Shown here one piece after another: positions 8,098 through 15,880 of a stretch of DNA of 64,000 bases. The stretch covers positions 1 through 64,000 of the forward strand of contig DRKS01000021.1 of NCBI GenBank assembly GCA_011051655.1, given 5' to 3'. Numbering within the stretch: the first letter of the stretch is position 1; every line of letters starts with the position of its first letter. The notes below the pieces were generated by a model that had not been told where the DNA came from, did not search any database, and saw only the letters and a list, made by a program, of their open reading frames with translations. The position numbers were made by a program, and so were the translations under genes. Source of the DNA: Sedimenticola sp. (lineage in GTDB: Bacteria; Pseudomonadota; Gammaproteobacteria; Chromatiales; Chromatiaceae).

Positions 8098-8192
8098 ACT
8101 CCCCGCTATATGGGGGAGTTCAACATTTTTAGCCTCAGGTTGCTATCCCCCGCCGGAGATACTCCGCTTTTTCTGAGGAGTATCCCGGCGGG
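8098..8192. other. Two intergenic hairpins between pentaheme and monoheme genes
   Basis: The 293-bp gap at 7919-8211 holds no convincing gene but two strong hairpins. At 8149-8192 a 16-bp stem (CCCGCCGG, bulged A, GATACTCC / GGAGTATC CCGGCGGG) closes an 11-nt loop. At 8098-8119 ACTCCCC pairs with GGGGAGT around an 8-nt loop. Neither is followed by a clear T-run in the minus direction. They look more like an RNA processing or stability structure than a simple terminator. Confidence 0.6.
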
Positions 8193-8211
8193 CAATCAGG
8201 CTTTTTCCTTT

Positions 8212-8877
8212 CTACTCCTCGTCCTCTTCCCAGTCCACTTCTGCGTGAACCAGATTGTAGTGGCAATGGATGCAGGACTTTCCTTTCTCCTTCATTGTCT
8301 GGTGGCGCTTGATTTCGTTCCACCACTCACTCTCGGTTTTGTGGCAGACCTGGCATTTGGCGCTTTGCGTTTCAATAAATTTCTTCCGCACTTTCTTTGC
8401 CAGTTCGATGCGTAACTCCTCCCATTTGGGAATATTCCGCAAGCTGTTGGAGATGGCATGGAAGGGACTTTCACCCAGTCCGCCCTTGTTCACATAGAAG
8501 AATTTCCACCGGAGGATCTGGGCCACACTGTGTGGTTCGTGACAACCGACGCAACCCGGGCGAACGCCCAACTCGTTATCATAGTGGGGTGATTCCCGGT
8601 ACTCCTCGTAGGGATAGGCATGACACTCGGCGCATCCCACAGTGGCGTCGAAGGCTTCGGGCTCGAACAGTTGCCGAGGCTTGTAGTCCTCTATGTCCGT
8701 GCTTACCTCGCCCATTGGCTTGTATTCATCGTAATCGACGAATATCTCATGGCAGACCGTACAGACGCTGATTCTCTGGAATCTGGTGCTGGTGCAGCTT
8801 ACAACCGAGATGACAAGGATCAGGATGATTGCGCCGGCGGCAACGGCGAGTCCGGCTTTAGTTTTTAGGAATTCCAA
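8212..8877 (-). CDS. Membrane-anchored pentaheme cytochrome, NapC/NirT-like
   Basis: The 221-residue protein has one N-terminal membrane anchor (about residues 9-28) and five CXXCH sites: CTVCH, CAECH, CVGCH, CQVCH and CIHCH. Layout and size match the NapC/NirT/NrfH group, which passes electrons from quinol to periplasmic partners, although that group usually has four hemes. A very acidic C-terminus (VDWEEDEE) follows the last heme. The start is TTG at 8877 with GGGGGA eight bases upstream; no ATG lies nearby in frame. It follows the molybdoenzyme gene by about 41 bp and is probably the link between the quinone-facing complex and the periplasmic hemes. Confidence 0.85.
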   Translation of the reverse strand: MEFLKTKAGLAVAAGAIILILVISVVSCTSTRFQRISVCTVCHEIFVDYDEYKPMGEVSTDIEDYKPRQLFEPEAFDATVGCAECHAYPYEEYRESPHYDNELGVRPGCVGCHEPHSVAQILRWKFFYVNKGGLGESPFHAISNSLRNIPKWEELRIELAKKVRKKFIETQSAKCQVCHKTESEWWNEIKRHQTMKEKGKSCIHCHYNLVHAEVDWEEDEE

Positions 8878-8918
8878 TCTACTATTCCCCCATTATTGTA
8901 TCGGTCTGAAAGCTAAGC

Positions 8919-11276
8919 TTATCCGAGCGACTTTTTGTAAATAGCGAGATGCTTGGCGTTATCGACATTGATGTCTCCGTACTTGTCCCCCGATTCTGCC
9001 GGTGTAACTTTTACCACCGTATCATTCCAGGCCTGGACGCCACTTTGTGGATCCAGGGCGATGGGGATGATGTCGTTGGGATTGGTGCCGCCATCCCGCC
9101 ACCAGAGGTTGTGATCGATGTCCTCATCCTCTTGCTCCTCGTGGGCAAAAGGCGCATGGGCGCGCGGGTTGGCCTGCGCTACCCTGCCGTAGGCGCTGCG
9201 GCCAACGGATGTGGAAATGCCGACAACCTGTGGGTGGATGCCTTGTGTCACCCATGCCTTGGTGACCAGATAGCCCACGTCGCTGGTCACCCTTACCAGG
9301 GCCCCGTCCTCGATCCCGAGTTTATGGGCCACTTCCTTATTGATCCACAGGGGATTGGAGTGCCACATCTCGGAGAGAAGCTTGAGGTTTGCAGTCAGGG
9401 ACAGGGACTGATAGGCCACCTTGAAGGTGCTCAACACGAACTCACCCGGCTTCAGGTCAGCGAGACGGGGGTTCGGGTTCCAGCTGGGCAGCGGGATCTC
9501 CACCCTTCCCGATGGGGTCGGAAGTCCCTCCGTGTGGAAGGTGTTGTATTCGGCCTCGATCACTTCTTTCTTCTTGACGATCTTTCTGCCGCCCGGGCCG
9601 ATTTTTCCATAGCTTGGCCAGGCGCCCTTCTTTTTCAGGGTCTTGTAGGTCTTCTTTTTGTCGATGCCCTCAGTGGCTTCAATCTGTTTTTTGACCCAGG
9701 TCTTGGCGTCGGAGAATGCCCAGTACTGTTTCATGCCCTTGGAGCCGTCGGCGTCGATGGCTTCAACGATCTTCTTCAGCGTCACGCGCACGTCCTGGGC
9801 CCGGCCGCGCGGCTTGAACTGGGGCCTGGTCATGCTTATCCAGGGGAAGAGGGCGGTGGGGCTGCTGGCCACATCGTCTCTTTCCACCCCGACGACGTCC
9901 GGCAGTATGATGTCCGCCAGCTCGGAGGTTTCACTCATGAAGGGGCTGAAGTCCACAATATAAGGAATGAGCTTTTCATCCTTGAGGACTTCTCGCCAGA
10001 CGCTTGCCGCAGGCGAGGAGTAGGCCGGGTTGCTCATGTGATTGAAGAGAACCTCTACCTTGCGGGCGCCTTCTTTCACTTCGAAGGGAAAACTGTGGTT
10101 CAGCTTCCTGACGGCGCTGCCCTTCGGCTCGGGGGCCGGCTGCAGGGTGGCGATGTTGAACTTCCGCGGGAGGCAGTTGCCGCCTTCGGTATCGATATTG
10201 CCGGTGATCACCGCAAGCAGCAGACAGGCCGTTTCGGCATCGACGCCGCCCTGATGGTAGCTGACGCCGTTCTGGCTGAGTACGGCCCCTGATCCCGCCT
10301 TGGCGAATTCGATAGCGATCCGCTTGATATCCTGTGCGGCCACGCCGCTGGCCTTGGCCGCCTTTTTCAGGGTGAACTGTTTCAGGTGTTCTGCCAGTTG
10401 ATCGGTGGTGTAGTCGGTCCAGTATCCGATGAACTGCTTGTCCGCCAGGCCTTTCTCCATGATCACATTGGCCATGGCCAGGGCCACGATGCCGTCGCTG
10501 CCGGGGAAGACAGGGTGCCATTCGTCACTGCGGCCCGCGGTGTGCGACATGCGGACATCGAAGGTGATGAGCTTCAGCTTCTGTTCCACCATGCCGTCGG
10601 TCAGGCGCTGAGCCAGGGGGGCGGCGGTCTCAAGGATGTTGGAGCCGAAATTCAGCACATATTGGGTGTGTTCGAGATCCGGCAGTACAAAATCGACGCC
10701 CAGCGCCTTCTCGGTGGCGGCCTGCTTGGCCGCATTGTTGATGGAGGGAAAGCGGCTGCGGATGACCGAGCTGGAGCCGATGGTATCCATAAAGCGGACG
10801 GTGCCGCCATCCTTGAAAGCGCCTTCGTTGAGATGGACGGTGTCGGCGCCTTTGTCCAGCGCCTTTTGAACCTTGCCGGCCACTTCTGCAATGGCGTCTT
10901 TCCAGCTGATCTCCTGCCACTGGCCGGAGCCGCGCGGCCCCGTGCGCTTGAGAGGGGCGAGAATCCTGTCCGGATCGGAAGCCCCGAAGAAGGAGGCCAG
11001 GCCCTTCGAGCAGAACTTGCCGCGGGTGGCGACATGGTTGGGATCACCCTCCACCTTTTGAATCTCCCCATCTTCGGCATAGGTGTAACCGCCGTCGAAG
11101 TAGGGGCACATGGTGCAGAGGTAGGGCGCCCTGGCACGCGGATGGAATGTCCTGATCTGATGGAAGTCCTCGCCGCCAAGCTTGAGTTCCATCGCGCTGC
11201 CGACCCCGGGGCAGGCGGCAACGGCTGTTGTTGCTGCGCCTACCTTCAAGAAGTCACGTCTGTTGATTTTTGACAT
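8919..11276 (-). CDS. Tat-exported molybdopterin oxidoreductase with altered Fe-S and Mo ligands
   Basis: This 785-residue catalytic subunit of the DMSO-reductase family has a Tat signal (NRRDFLKVGAATTA). The N-terminal Fe-S region is C54-x2-C57-x3-D61-x27-C89: the spacing is canonical but Asp replaces the third Cys. In the region where Psr- or Nap-type enzymes carry the Mo-ligand Cys, the sequence is SRFPSINNAAKQAATEKALG, with no Cys or selenocysteine codon. The remaining domains (pterin-binding ELADIILPDVVGVER, C-terminal barrel with NPLWINKEVAHKLGIEDGAL) are present, so it does not look like a decayed gene. The start at 11276 has GGAG nine bases upstream. With the NrfD and Fe-S genes it forms a CISM complex facing the periplasm. 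Substrate unknown. Confidence 0.9.
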   Translation of the reverse strand: MSKINRRDFLKVGAATTAVAACPGVGSAMELKLGGEDFHQIRTFHPRARAPYLCTMCPYFDGGYTYAEDGEIQKVEGDPNHVATRGKFCSKGLASFFGASDPDRILAPLKRTGPRGSGQWQEISWKDAIAEVAGKVQKALDKGADTVHLNEGAFKDGGTVRFMDTIGSSSVIRSRFPSINNAAKQAATEKALGVDFVLPDLEHTQYVLNFGSNILETAAPLAQRLTDGMVEQKLKLITFDVRMSHTAGRSDEWHPVFPGSDGIVALAMANVIMEKGLADKQFIGYWTDYTTDQLAEHLKQFTLKKAAKASGVAAQDIKRIAIEFAKAGSGAVLSQNGVSYHQGGVDAETACLLLAVITGNIDTEGGNCLPRKFNIATLQPAPEPKGSAVRKLNHSFPFEVKEGARKVEVLFNHMSNPAYSSPAASVWREVLKDEKLIPYIVDFSPFMSETSELADIILPDVVGVERDDVASSPTALFPWISMTRPQFKPRGRAQDVRVTLKKIVEAIDADGSKGMKQYWAFSDAKTWVKKQIEATEGIDKKKTYKTLKKKGAWPSYGKIGPGGRKIVKKKEVIEAEYNTFHTEGLPTPSGRVEIPLPSWNPNPRLADLKPGEFVLSTFKVAYQSLSLTANLKLLSEMWHSNPLWINKEVAHKLGIEDGALVRVTSDVGYLVTKAWVTQGIHPQVVGISTSVGRSAYGRVAQANPRAHAPFAHEEQEDEDIDHNLWWRDGGTNPNDIIPIALDPQSGVQAWNDTVVKVTPAESGDKYGDINVDNAKHLAIYKKSLG

Positions 11277-11292
11277 TGTATTATTCTCCAAA

Positions 11293-12201
11293 TCAATAGA
11301 ATGACTGTAGGTATTGGCCGCCCATTACCCACCAGATTCTCATGCCGTAGACACCGAAGGCCACCAGGAAGGAGGCGCCATAAACGCCGAGCCTGGTGCG
11401 CTTCAAGGGTGAAACCAGTATGGCAAGCGGTATGAACAAGCCGATGACGGTCTCGAGCCAGACATAGGGGAAGTTGAAAATGCCCATCAGCACTTCTCCG
11501 TGTCCCAGCATTTCGCTCTCGGTGCCATAATGGGTCTGCATGAAGTCGAGGTAGAGCAGGAAGATATCAAATACGATGCCGTACATCATGTATTGAGCCA
11601 TCTCCTCCATCAACGACCATTCGATGCGCTTTTCAGGGCGAACGAAGAAGTTCTGGATCCACAGGACTATGATCATCAGGCCGATACCGGATATGAAGGC
11701 GCCGGTGAGAAAGAGCAGCGGCGCAAGGGCGGTATGGTTGATGTAGCGCCCGGGGTTGAGCTCCATGACCACGCCGGTGTACCAGTGCGTGGACAGCGCC
11801 AGCACGATGGCGATGATGCCCACGAACCTTGCCCAGAACTGGTCGTTCTTTACAACGAAATAGACGTATATGAACATGGAGACCGGATAGCTCATGATCA
11901 GCAGAGCGCCCCAGGCCATGGGGCCGGTGCTGTGCCAGTAGCCCGGCAGCATGAGGTATATAAAGCGCAGCGGCTTACCCAGGTCCCAGATCAGCAGTAC
12001 CGGCACGATCAGCAGCATCACGATGGCCAGAATGGATGCCGACAGGGCCAGCGGCTTGTAGCGCTTGATTCCGAATACCCAGCCGAAGGCGGAAAGTACA
12101 AATGAACCGGCGCTGGCGCCTACGAGCCAGAAGTAGATTGAAATAGGCGTTCCCCACGCAACGTGGTGGAAGGCATTGCTTATGATTACGCTGTCATCCA
12201 T
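11293..12201 (-). CDS. NrfD/PsrC-type integral membrane subunit
   Basis: This 302-residue protein has about eight or nine transmembrane helices and begins in the periplasmic-loop style of the family (MDDSVIISNAFHHVAWGTPI). The segment WDLGKPLRFIYLMLPGYWHSTG resembles the quinone-site region of PsrC/NrfD proteins. It likely anchors the Fe-S and molybdenum subunits and exchanges electrons with the quinone pool, without heme. The ATG at 12201 has AGGGGGG eight to nine bases upstream. It is 13 bp from the Fe-S gene and 16 bp from the molybdoenzyme gene, so the three are clearly one transcription unit. Confidence 0.9.
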   Translation of the reverse strand: MDDSVIISNAFHHVAWGTPISIYFWLVGASAGSFVLSAFGWVFGIKRYKPLALSASILAIVMLLIVPVLLIWDLGKPLRFIYLMLPGYWHSTGPMAWGALLIMSYPVSMFIYVYFVVKNDQFWARFVGIIAIVLALSTHWYTGVVMELNPGRYINHTALAPLLFLTGAFISGIGLMIIVLWIQNFFVRPEKRIEWSLMEEMAQYMMYGIVFDIFLLYLDFMQTHYGTESEMLGHGEVLMGIFNFPYVWLETVIGLFIPLAILVSPLKRTRLGVYGASFLVAFGVYGMRIWWVMGGQYLQSFY

Positions 12202-12214
12202 CGTTGTCGCCCCC

Positions 12215-13096
12215 CTAGCCGAAGATCAGCTTCTTAAAAGCGTTGAATACACCAGCCGCTTTGTGTGGTATCGAAGCTATAAAGTCGGCCATGTTCTTAC
12301 CAACCCAGTACATCGTTGATTCACCTTCCACGATATCGGCGAATGCATCGCCAAAGTGGTTTTTCTTAAAGGTGTTGAATTCTTCAACGAGCTGACGGGA
12401 GCGGAACTTGTAGCTGTGGTTTTCGTCCATGATCGCCCAGTCGCCACCGATATAGTAGACGGACGGGCTGGTTCCCAGCTCTGGCTTCAATACGGATACC
12501 TGCTCCTTTGAGACCAGCTTGGCCACCTGACTCTTCGGATCGTTCAAATCGCCAAATATGCGGGCTCCGCCCACGCATGCCTGGACGCAGGCCGGGACGA
12601 GCCCTTTCTTCACCCGGTGAATGCAGAAGGTACATTTGTCGACGACCAAGCGGGGGAGGTTCTTGCCCTTGCGCGCTTCCGGCAGAAGATGCCTGGCGTT
12701 GTACGGGCATGCCACGACGCAGGTACGGCAGCCGATGCAGCGGTTGTAGCGCTGCAGCACAAATCCGTCTTCGTTCTTGAAGGTGGCCTGAGTGGGGCAG
12801 TTGCGCACGCAGATCGGATAGTCGCAGTGGTTGCACAGGCGCGGCATGAATACGCGTTTGGTGTGTGGATACCGTCCCTTGTCCGCCACCTTCACCCAGG
12901 TTCGCCAAACCCCCAGAGGAACGCCGTATTCGGCTTTACAGGCCACGACGCAGGACATGCATCCAATGCATTTTCGCAGGTCGATCACCATGGAATAACG
13001 TTTTTTACCCGGAACGCCCTTTGTTCCGGGTGTCTGGATTCCGTATGTTCGAGGCAGGTGTTTAACGGGCCTCATATTTTTGTTTTCTGTAGTCAT
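12215..13096 (-). CDS. Four-cluster ferredoxin-type electron-transfer subunit (PsrB/TtrB-like)
   Basis: The 293-residue protein has four cysteine groups for [4Fe-4S] clusters: CIGCMSCVVAC (residues 43-53), CNHCDYPICVRNC, CIGCRTCVVAC and CTFC...CVQAC. This is the standard B subunit of complex iron-sulfur molybdoenzymes, carrying electrons between the molybdenum subunit and the membrane subunit. About 100 residues of unassigned sequence follow the last cluster. No Tat signal is present, so it is probably exported by hitch-hiking with the molybdenum subunit. The ATG at 13096 has GGGAG four bases upstream. It is the first gene of the minus-strand cluster, downstream of a long regulatory gap. Confidence 0.9.
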   Translation of the reverse strand: MTTENKNMRPVKHLPRTYGIQTPGTKGVPGKKRYSMVIDLRKCIGCMSCVVACKAEYGVPLGVWRTWVKVADKGRYPHTKRVFMPRLCNHCDYPICVRNCPTQATFKNEDGFVLQRYNRCIGCRTCVVACPYNARHLLPEARKGKNLPRLVVDKCTFCIHRVKKGLVPACVQACVGGARIFGDLNDPKSQVAKLVSKEQVSVLKPELGTSPSVYYIGGDWAIMDENHSYKFRSRQLVEEFNTFKKNHFGDAFADIVEGESTMYWVGKNMADFIASIPHKAAGVFNAFKKLIFG

Positions 13097-13193
13097 CGGG
13101 CTCCCGTTTGCAGTTTGTAGCACTGAATTTTGGGTGCTGGGCACGATAGGTAGAACAACCTTCCTTTGCAAGCGGTAGTTGACAAAATAAGGC

Positions 13194-13247
13194 GGGTATA
13201 AGGGTTGAAAAATAACCTCTATACCCAATAAAGGGTAGTGATAGCAA
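13194..13247 (-). promoter_or_regulatory. Putative promoter and overlapping operator for the minus-strand cluster
   Basis: On the minus strand TTGCTA (13247-13242) and TATAGA (13223-13218) are separated by 18 bp, a plausible sigma-70 promoter about 120 bp upstream of the Fe-S gene. The -10 lies in a quasi-palindrome: GGGTATAAGGGTT at 13194-13206 is inverted at 13214-13226 with 11 of 13 matches. The half-site TATAGAGGT recurs at 13329-13337, suggesting a regulator-binding sequence. Inference from pattern only. Confidence 0.4.
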
Positions 13248-13330
13248 AAGTTGCAATATCAGGGAAAGGCAGGGAAAACCATAAAATACCCTAAAAATTG
13301 CGCGGTGTTATATTGGGTGGAATGGAAATA

Positions 13331-13344
13331 TAGAGGTACCTCTA
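13331..13344. promoter_or_regulatory. Perfect 14-bp palindrome, putative operator
   Basis: TAGAGGTACCTCTA is a perfect palindrome in the 517-bp divergent gap (13097-13613) between the cytochrome cluster and the lipoprotein gene. It shares the half-site TATAGAGGT with the sequence over the predicted -10 of the cluster promoter about 110 bp away. A weak FNR-like sequence, TTGGCGCAAATCAA, with only one good half-site, lies at 13437-13450. No gene is supported in the gap. Confidence 0.4.
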
Positions 13345-13613
13345 AAGTGGTACTACTAAAAAGGGCGCCATGGGCCCAGAATTTCAGGATCAAGACTGTG
13401 GTTTTGCAGCTCAATACCCCATTATCAGTAATGTAATTGGCGCAAATCAACCTTTGTCATCTCAGGCCCCGCAGAAGATGCGACATACTGCTTTGTTGGT
13501 AGTGCATCGCGGCTTACCAACCGTTTTGGGAGCCTGGGCGAGGCTTTTTCATGGTTGGGGTTGGTAATTGAGATATAGTAAGCATTCCGCCTGATCCCTG
13601 AATGGAGGTCGTG

Positions 13614-14705
13614 ATGCCTGAACCGCCCCGTTTCATCCGTTTCCTGGTCAAAGGGAGCGTCTTGATTTCGATGTTCATCGCCGGCTGCGCGGCCGTGCCG
13701 GTCAATGAGTTCAGTGCCTACAGGGAGTCCTTTGATCAGGCGCGCAGGGCGGGTGAGCAAGTCCTGATCGACTATGCCGCGGCCAAGAAGGAAGTGGAAT
13801 CCCTGGAGATAAACAAGCCGGCCGAGGTCCCTTCGGTGCGTGCCGTTCAATTCGATGCGGAGGAGTTGGCCTCCCGGGGAGATGCTGTTGATGCAGTAGC
13901 CGTCCGGCTGCGGGCATGGGAGGTTGTGGCGGCCTATAATGAGGCCCTGCTGGCCTTGGTTGAAGGACGGCCCGCGGCCCAGGTGGAGGCGGCGACGAGA
14001 AACCTGGTGGACAGCATGGCGAATTTTCCGGTCAATGCCTTCCAGGATCTGGCGGCCAGGGTTACGCCGGTGCTGGACGTGTTATCCACGGCTCTGACCG
14101 AACTCCAGAAGGCGTATGACCGGCAAAAGGCCTTGGATGCAATGGCGGCGGTGGGGCCCGTGATCAGTGACGGATTTATCCGGCTGCTGATAAAAGACAG
14201 CGAGCTTTTCTATAACCTGCGGTTTGGTCTTAACGATCGTAAATTCCGCAAAACCATACGGCGGATCATAGCGTTACGCAAGGGGTTCAAGCGTTTGGCT
14301 GAAACGGCGCAGCCCGGTGATGACATCACGAAAATGGTCAAGGCCATTAATGACAAGCTGGCGACACTGCCGCGGAAAAGCAATAACAGGCCTCAGGTTT
14401 CAGCCCTGAAGTTGGAGCGCTCGGGTGGTGCCGATGGTGAGGTTGTCAGATCGCAGCTGGCGGATCTGCGCGATAATATTTTCAAGCTCACCGACACGGC
14501 CTTGACCCAGACCAGGGAGTTGTCCGCCTATCGGGAGATGCTGGTTGCGTATGTGCGCATGGTAGGCGAGCTCGATGCCCGGTTGCGTGCGCTTTCCCGT
14601 GCCGCGGACTCGGGCGAGGCGACCCTGCCCCAGAGTGCAGAGCTTCTGTACTCGACTATCCGGGTCCGCCAATCCTACCTGACCTACAGGGAAAACAAGC
14701 AATAG
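13614..14705 (+). CDS. Predicted lipoprotein of unknown function
   Basis: This 363-residue protein has a lipoprotein signal sequence with lipobox FIAGCAAV. The rest is mostly charged, predicted helical sequence with no cysteines and no recognised domain. The ATG at 13614 has GGAGG five bases upstream, better than the in-frame ATG at 13602, which precedes that site. It ends 12 bp before a small protein gene on the same strand, and the two are probably one operon. It is divergent from the cytochrome cluster across a 517-bp gap. Function unknown; likely a peripheral membrane or cell-envelope helical protein. Confidence 0.8.
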   Translation: MPEPPRFIRFLVKGSVLISMFIAGCAAVPVNEFSAYRESFDQARRAGEQVLIDYAAAKKEVESLEINKPAEVPSVRAVQFDAEELASRGDAVDAVAVRLRAWEVVAAYNEALLALVEGRPAAQVEAATRNLVDSMANFPVNAFQDLAARVTPVLDVLSTALTELQKAYDRQKALDAMAAVGPVISDGFIRLLIKDSELFYNLRFGLNDRKFRKTIRRIIALRKGFKRLAETAQPGDDITKMVKAINDKLATLPRKSNNRPQVSALKLERSGGADGEVVRSQLADLRDNIFKLTDTALTQTRELSAYREMLVAYVRMVGELDARLRALSRAADSGEATLPQSAELLYSTIRVRQSYLTYRENKQ

Positions 14706-14717
14706 GAGAGAACTATC

Positions 14718-15023
14718 ATGGCGCTTACTCCATCTCTGGCCCTGGAGCAATACCAACACAACGCTGATGCCCTCCAGGATATCGTGGATAATGACGATTC
14801 AACGGAGGAACAGGTAAATGCGGCATCTGAGGCCATGGATAAACTCAATGCCGATTTCATCAATGCCGTCGAACAGGAGCTTGAAGCGCTGACGGCTCAA
14901 TACAATGGCTTTATCGGCTATATGGAAGGCGTGGTCGCCGAGCTGAGCGCCGGTGGTCCGCTTTCGGTGCTCGAGTCCGTCAATGATGCCCTGGCCGGGG
15001 CAAAAGAAGCGGTTTCAAGCTGA
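14718..15023 (+). CDS. Small acidic helical protein of unknown function
   Basis: This 101-residue protein has no signal peptide and no cysteines. It is acidic and probably forms a helical bundle (TEEQVNAASEAMDKLNADF). The start has AGGAGAG upstream at a good distance. It is the second gene of a pair with the lipoprotein and may bind its helical domain, though this is a guess. Its last nine bases overlap the end of the convergent epimerase-like gene on the other strand. Family not recognised. Confidence 0.75.
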   Translation: MALTPSLALEQYQHNADALQDIVDNDDSTEEQVNAASEAMDKLNADFINAVEQELEALTAQYNGFIGYMEGVVAELSAGGPLSVLESVNDALAGAKEAVSS

Positions 15024-15872
15024 AGGCCCTGTTATATCCAGGGTTGGATGAAGCAGCTCCACGCCCAATTCATCAAGCATTTTTTTGTTGCTGATGCGGC
15101 GTGATTCCCTGAGATAGGAGAGCATGGCCGGGCTCAATTGGCGCTCTGCTTCTTCCCAGCCGATCTCGCGGGGCCTTGGCATTCCAAGTGCGTCTGCGAT
15201 TTTGATGAAATATTCGCTCATGGTGCTGGCATCATTGTCGGCCACGTTATAGATCTCGCCCGCTGCTCCGCGATCTGCCGCGGCAAGGCAGATCCGGGCC
15301 AGATCATCGGCATGGATGTGGTTGGTATAGGGGGCGTCTTCCATGCGCAGCACCGGCCTGCCCCTTCGCAGCGCCTCGATTGGCAATCTGTCCGGGTGAT
15401 AGATGCCGGGCACCCGCAGCCTGACCACCGGTACGCCCTGTTTCTGACCCCAGCCGGCCAGTTGGTTCTCGGCGTCCAGGCGGCGTTTTGCCCGGTCCGT
15501 TTTCGGCCGGGGCGGCCGTTGCTCATCGACCCATTCCCCCCGGCAATCCCCATAGACGCCGGTGGTGCTGATGTAGACCACCTTTGCCGGGGAAAAGGGC
15601 TTGATGCTTTTCAGCCAGTTGCGCATGCGGCTGTCGTGCTTCCCCGTTGAGGGGGGTGGCGCCAGGTAATAAACGATGGCGCCGTGCAGGGGTTGCCGTT
15701 CGAGCGTGTCCGGCTGATCCAGGTCGGCATGAAACACCTTGATGCCGAGATTTTCGGTCTCCTTTATTTTGGCGTCGGTCCGAACCAGCGCGGATACATT
15801 GCGGCCCCGCCCCAGCTCCAGCCTTGCAATGCGGTGGCCGATATCGCCAAGACCTATGATATAGACGTGCAT
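15015..15872 (-). CDS. NAD(P)-dependent sugar epimerase/dehydratase-like SDR protein
   Basis: The 285-residue protein starts at 15872 with a Rossmann nucleotide-binding motif, MHVYIIGLGDIGHRIARLEL (GxGxxG), and contains YISTTGVYG and a later VVRLRVPGIYHPDRLP segment typical of extended SDR/NDP-sugar reductases. The usual catalytic YxxxK is not obvious at its normal place, where TDRAKRRLDAENQL occurs; this resembles the YeeZ-like subgroup. It starts eight bases after the aminotransferase gene ends, so it is the fourth gene of the glycan cluster. It probably modifies a nucleotide sugar, but a divergent oxidoreductase role is equally possible. Confidence 0.75.
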   Translation of the reverse strand: MHVYIIGLGDIGHRIARLELGRGRNVSALVRTDAKIKETENLGIKVFHADLDQPDTLERQPLHGAIVYYLAPPPSTGKHDSRMRNWLKSIKPFSPAKVVYISTTGVYGDCRGEWVDEQRPPRPKTDRAKRRLDAENQLAGWGQKQGVPVVRLRVPGIYHPDRLPIEALRRGRPVLRMEDAPYTNHIHADDLARICLAAADRGAAGEIYNVADNDASTMSEYFIKIADALGMPRPREIGWEEAERQLSPAMLSYLRESRRISNKKMLDELGVELLHPTLDITGPSA

Positions 15873-15880
15873 TGGGATTG

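Noticed and set aside
8212-8877. Possible napC for the nap operon
   Set aside because: It is NapC/NirT-like but lies about 33 kb from the nap genes, has five hemes and belongs to another cluster; I therefore do not name it napC.
13229-13613. Short open frames in the gap before the lipoprotein gene
   Set aside because: They lack ribosome sites and protein-like composition, and overlap palindromes and putative promoter elements.
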